Shown here: one piece after another, positions 61,868 through 64,000 of the stretch
Layout of the letters: each line of letters begins with the position of its first letter
How positions within the stretch are numbered: position 1 is the stretch's first letter
Assembly (NCBI GenBank): GCA_014529385.2
Contig: CM043952.1
Coordinates: forward strand, 152,446,057 to 152,510,056
Source: Adiantum capillus-veneris
Taxonomy: Eukaryota; Streptophyta; Polypodiopsida; Polypodiales; Pteridaceae
Reading direction: 5' to 3'
Length of the DNA: 64,000 nt
Position numbers and translations under genes: made by a program
Notes under the pieces: model-generated
The model's database searches: none
The model's input: only the letters and a program-made list of their open reading frames with translations
What the model was told of the DNA's origin: nothing

Positions 61868-62101
61868 CGATCGAGCGTTGCGGCGGCACGACGGCAGCGA
61901 GGCGGTTGAGCGCGGCGTAGCGGCGTCTCCCTCTTCTTTTCGGCGAGGAATCCTCTACGGCAGGAGCATAAGGCGGTGAGTGACACACCATTTCCCTCTT
62001 GAGCTTACTAGTTAAACTAGTTGTGTGCTTGGAGCCGTCTGCGGCTCGTACACGGTGTATCGGCAAGTCCCTTGCTTCGACAGTGCGGCAAGGAGCGCAC
62101 A
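61500..62101 (+). repeat. RT3 right LTR
   Basis: 602 bp. It matches the left LTR except for a shorter, interrupted GT/GA tract (61769-61865) and a few substitutions, suggesting a fairly recent insertion. AGCTT follows. Confidence 0.95.
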
Positions 62102-62106
62102 AGCTT

Positions 62107-64000
62107 GCTTCTCTCCATGTTTCAATGGAGCCTAGCTTGGACAAGTGGTGGACCTATGTTTCTCTCTATGTTTCAATAGAGTTAGCTTGGACAAGTGGTG
62201 GACCTTGGAACAAAACCCCTATGTAAATCATGTCATGGGCATTACAAGTGGTGAGAAAAAATACCATTCAAGCTATAACATTATAGGTTGGACAAGTCGT
62301 GGACCTTAACACCCAATTCCTCTTAATATAATGACATAGAGTGGACAAGTGGTGAATCATGAGACCAAACCTACTAGGGATAATAGGTTGGACAAGTGGT
62401 GGACCTTGAATGTAAACCCCCCATGTACAAAATATCATGGGTATTGGGTATTTCAACGGAGCCTAGCATCTTGGAGACATGGTGGAGCTTACTTCTCTCC
62501 ATGTTTCAATGGAGCCTATCTAGGAGAAACGGTGGAGGTTCCTTCTCTCCATGTTTCAATGAGTCTAGCTTGGACAAGTGGTGGACCTTTCTTTCTCTAT
62601 ATGTTTTAATAGAGTTAGCTTGGACAAGTGGTGGACCTTGGAATGAAACCCCCATGTAAAACATATCATGGGCATTTCAAGTGGTGAGAAGGGATACCAT
62701 TTAAGATATAACCTTAAAGGTTGGACAAGTGGTGGACCTTAACACATAGTTCTTCTTAATATAATGACATAGAGTATATATGTGGGGAATCTTGAGACTA
62801 AACCACTCATGCTACTAGGGATAATAGGTTGGAAAAGTGGTGGACCTTGAATGTAAACCCCTCATGTACAAAATATTATGGGTTTAGAACATTTCAATGG
62901 AGCCTAGCTTGGAGACATGGTGGAGATTGCTTCTCTCAATGTTTCAATGGAACCTATCTTGTAGAAATAGTGGAGCATCCTTCTCTCCATGTTTCAATGG
63001 AGCCTATCTTGGACAAGTGGTGGACCTTTGCTTCTCTCTATGTTTCAATAGAGTTAGCTTGGACAAGTGGTGGATCTTGGAACAAACCCCCTTTGTAAAA
63101 CATAGCATGGGAATTACAAGTGATGAGAAAAAATATCATTCAAGATATAACCTTACAGGTTGGAAAAGTGGTGATGGACCTTGACAAGTGGTGAAGGATA
63201 CCATTTAAGATATAACCTTATAGGCTGGACAAGTGGTGGACCTTAACACCCATTTCTTCTTAATATAATGACATAGAGTGGATAAGTGGTGAATCTTAAG
63301 ACCAAACCACTCATGCTACTAGGTATAATAGGTTAGACAAGTGGTAGACCTTGAATGTAAACACCCCATGTACAAAATATCATGGTTTTAGGGTGTTTCA
63401 ATGGAGCCTAGCATCTTGGAGACATGCTAGATCTTGATTCTCTCCATGTTTGAATGGCACCTATCTTGGAAAAATGATGGAGGTTACTTCTCTCCATGTT
63501 TCAACGGAGCCTATCTTTGACAAGTGGTGAACCTTTGCTTCTCTCTATGTTTGAATAGAGTTAGCTTGGACAAGTGGTGGACCTTTGCTTCGCTCTATGT
63601 TTGAATAGAGTTAGCTTGGACAAGTGGTGGACCTTGGAATGAGCCCCCATGTAAAACATATCATGGGAATTTCAAGTGGTGAGAAAGGATACCATTTAAG
63701 ATATAACCTTATAGGTTGGACAAGTGGTGGACTGTAACACATAGTTCTTCTTAATATAATGACATACAGTGTACAAGTGGTGTATCTAGAGACCAAACCA
63801 CTCGTGCTACTAGGAATAATAGGTTAGATAAGTGGTGGGCCTTGAAATAAAACCCCCCATGTACAAAATATAATGGGTTTAGGTATTTAAATGGATCCTA
63901 GCTTGGAGACATGGTGGAGCTTGCTTCTCTCCATGTTTCAATGAAGCCTATCTTGGAGAAATGGTGGAGCATCCTTCTCTCCATGTTTCAATATAGCCTA
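62107..64000. repeat. Satellite array, third block
   Basis: It continues the array interrupted by RT3. Unit marks (GACAAGTGGTGGACCTTGAATG or a close variant) lie near 62391, 62827 and 63334, spacing about 440-510 bp. The array runs off the window end. Open frames of 60-95 codons here are repeat artefacts. Confidence 0.85.

Overview
This window looks like nuclear DNA of a land plant with a large, repeat-rich genome. The evidence is GT-AG spliced genes inside transposons, a chromodomain Ty3/gypsy element with a tRNA-iMet-type primer site, long GA/CT and GT/CA microsatellites, and satellite arrays. A fern or other large-genome plant is possible, but I cannot fix the species. I found no single-copy host gene. 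Nearly everything is mobile or satellite DNA.

The main result is an apparently intact 11.6-kb DNA transposon (element B, 24972-36592) with 33-bp terminal inverted repeats. It carries four spliced genes whose exon sums are all exact multiples of three. They are: L (413 aa, unknown); H (812 aa), a fusion of a histone H3-like domain with an H3-like ARTK...ARK tail, a Ulp1-type cysteine protease, an acidic linker and an FCP1/NIF-type HAD phosphatase domain; M (596 aa, unknown); and T (855 aa, the candidate RNase H-like transposase). L/H and M/T are convergent, while H/M are divergent across a region of microsatellites and GC-rich palindromes. Two relatives are present. Element A (1-4298) is a close, inverted, decayed copy cut by the window start. 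Element C is older and diverged, split over 5752-12994 and 39785-42906, with its own H3-like gene, M, T and palindrome arrays.

The left two thirds form a nest. Element C was hit by an LTR related to RT2 (4299-5751), which in turn holds element A. C was also split by RT1 (12995-39784, TSD GAGCT), a gag-only LTR element. RT1's right LTR was hit by RT2 (16960-37321, TSD ATACA), a chromodomain gypsy element. RT2's right-hand LTR was hit by element B. A 338-bp MITE-like element also sits in the RT1 LTR.

The right third (42907-64000) holds AT-rich DNA without recognisable genes, a decayed gypsy element (RT4, about 45000-48360), satellite DNA built on a recurring 'GGACAAGTGGTGGACCTT' motif, a four-copy 84-bp repeat, an orphan FCP1-like fragment (51537-52007), and RT3 (53762-62101, TSD AGCTT) inserted in the satellite. 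RT3 and RT4 share an unusual pol layout with a retropepsin-like domain after the integrase. RT3 also carries a WxPK-repeat ORF and a small acidic accessory ORF behind its own TATA-like sequence.
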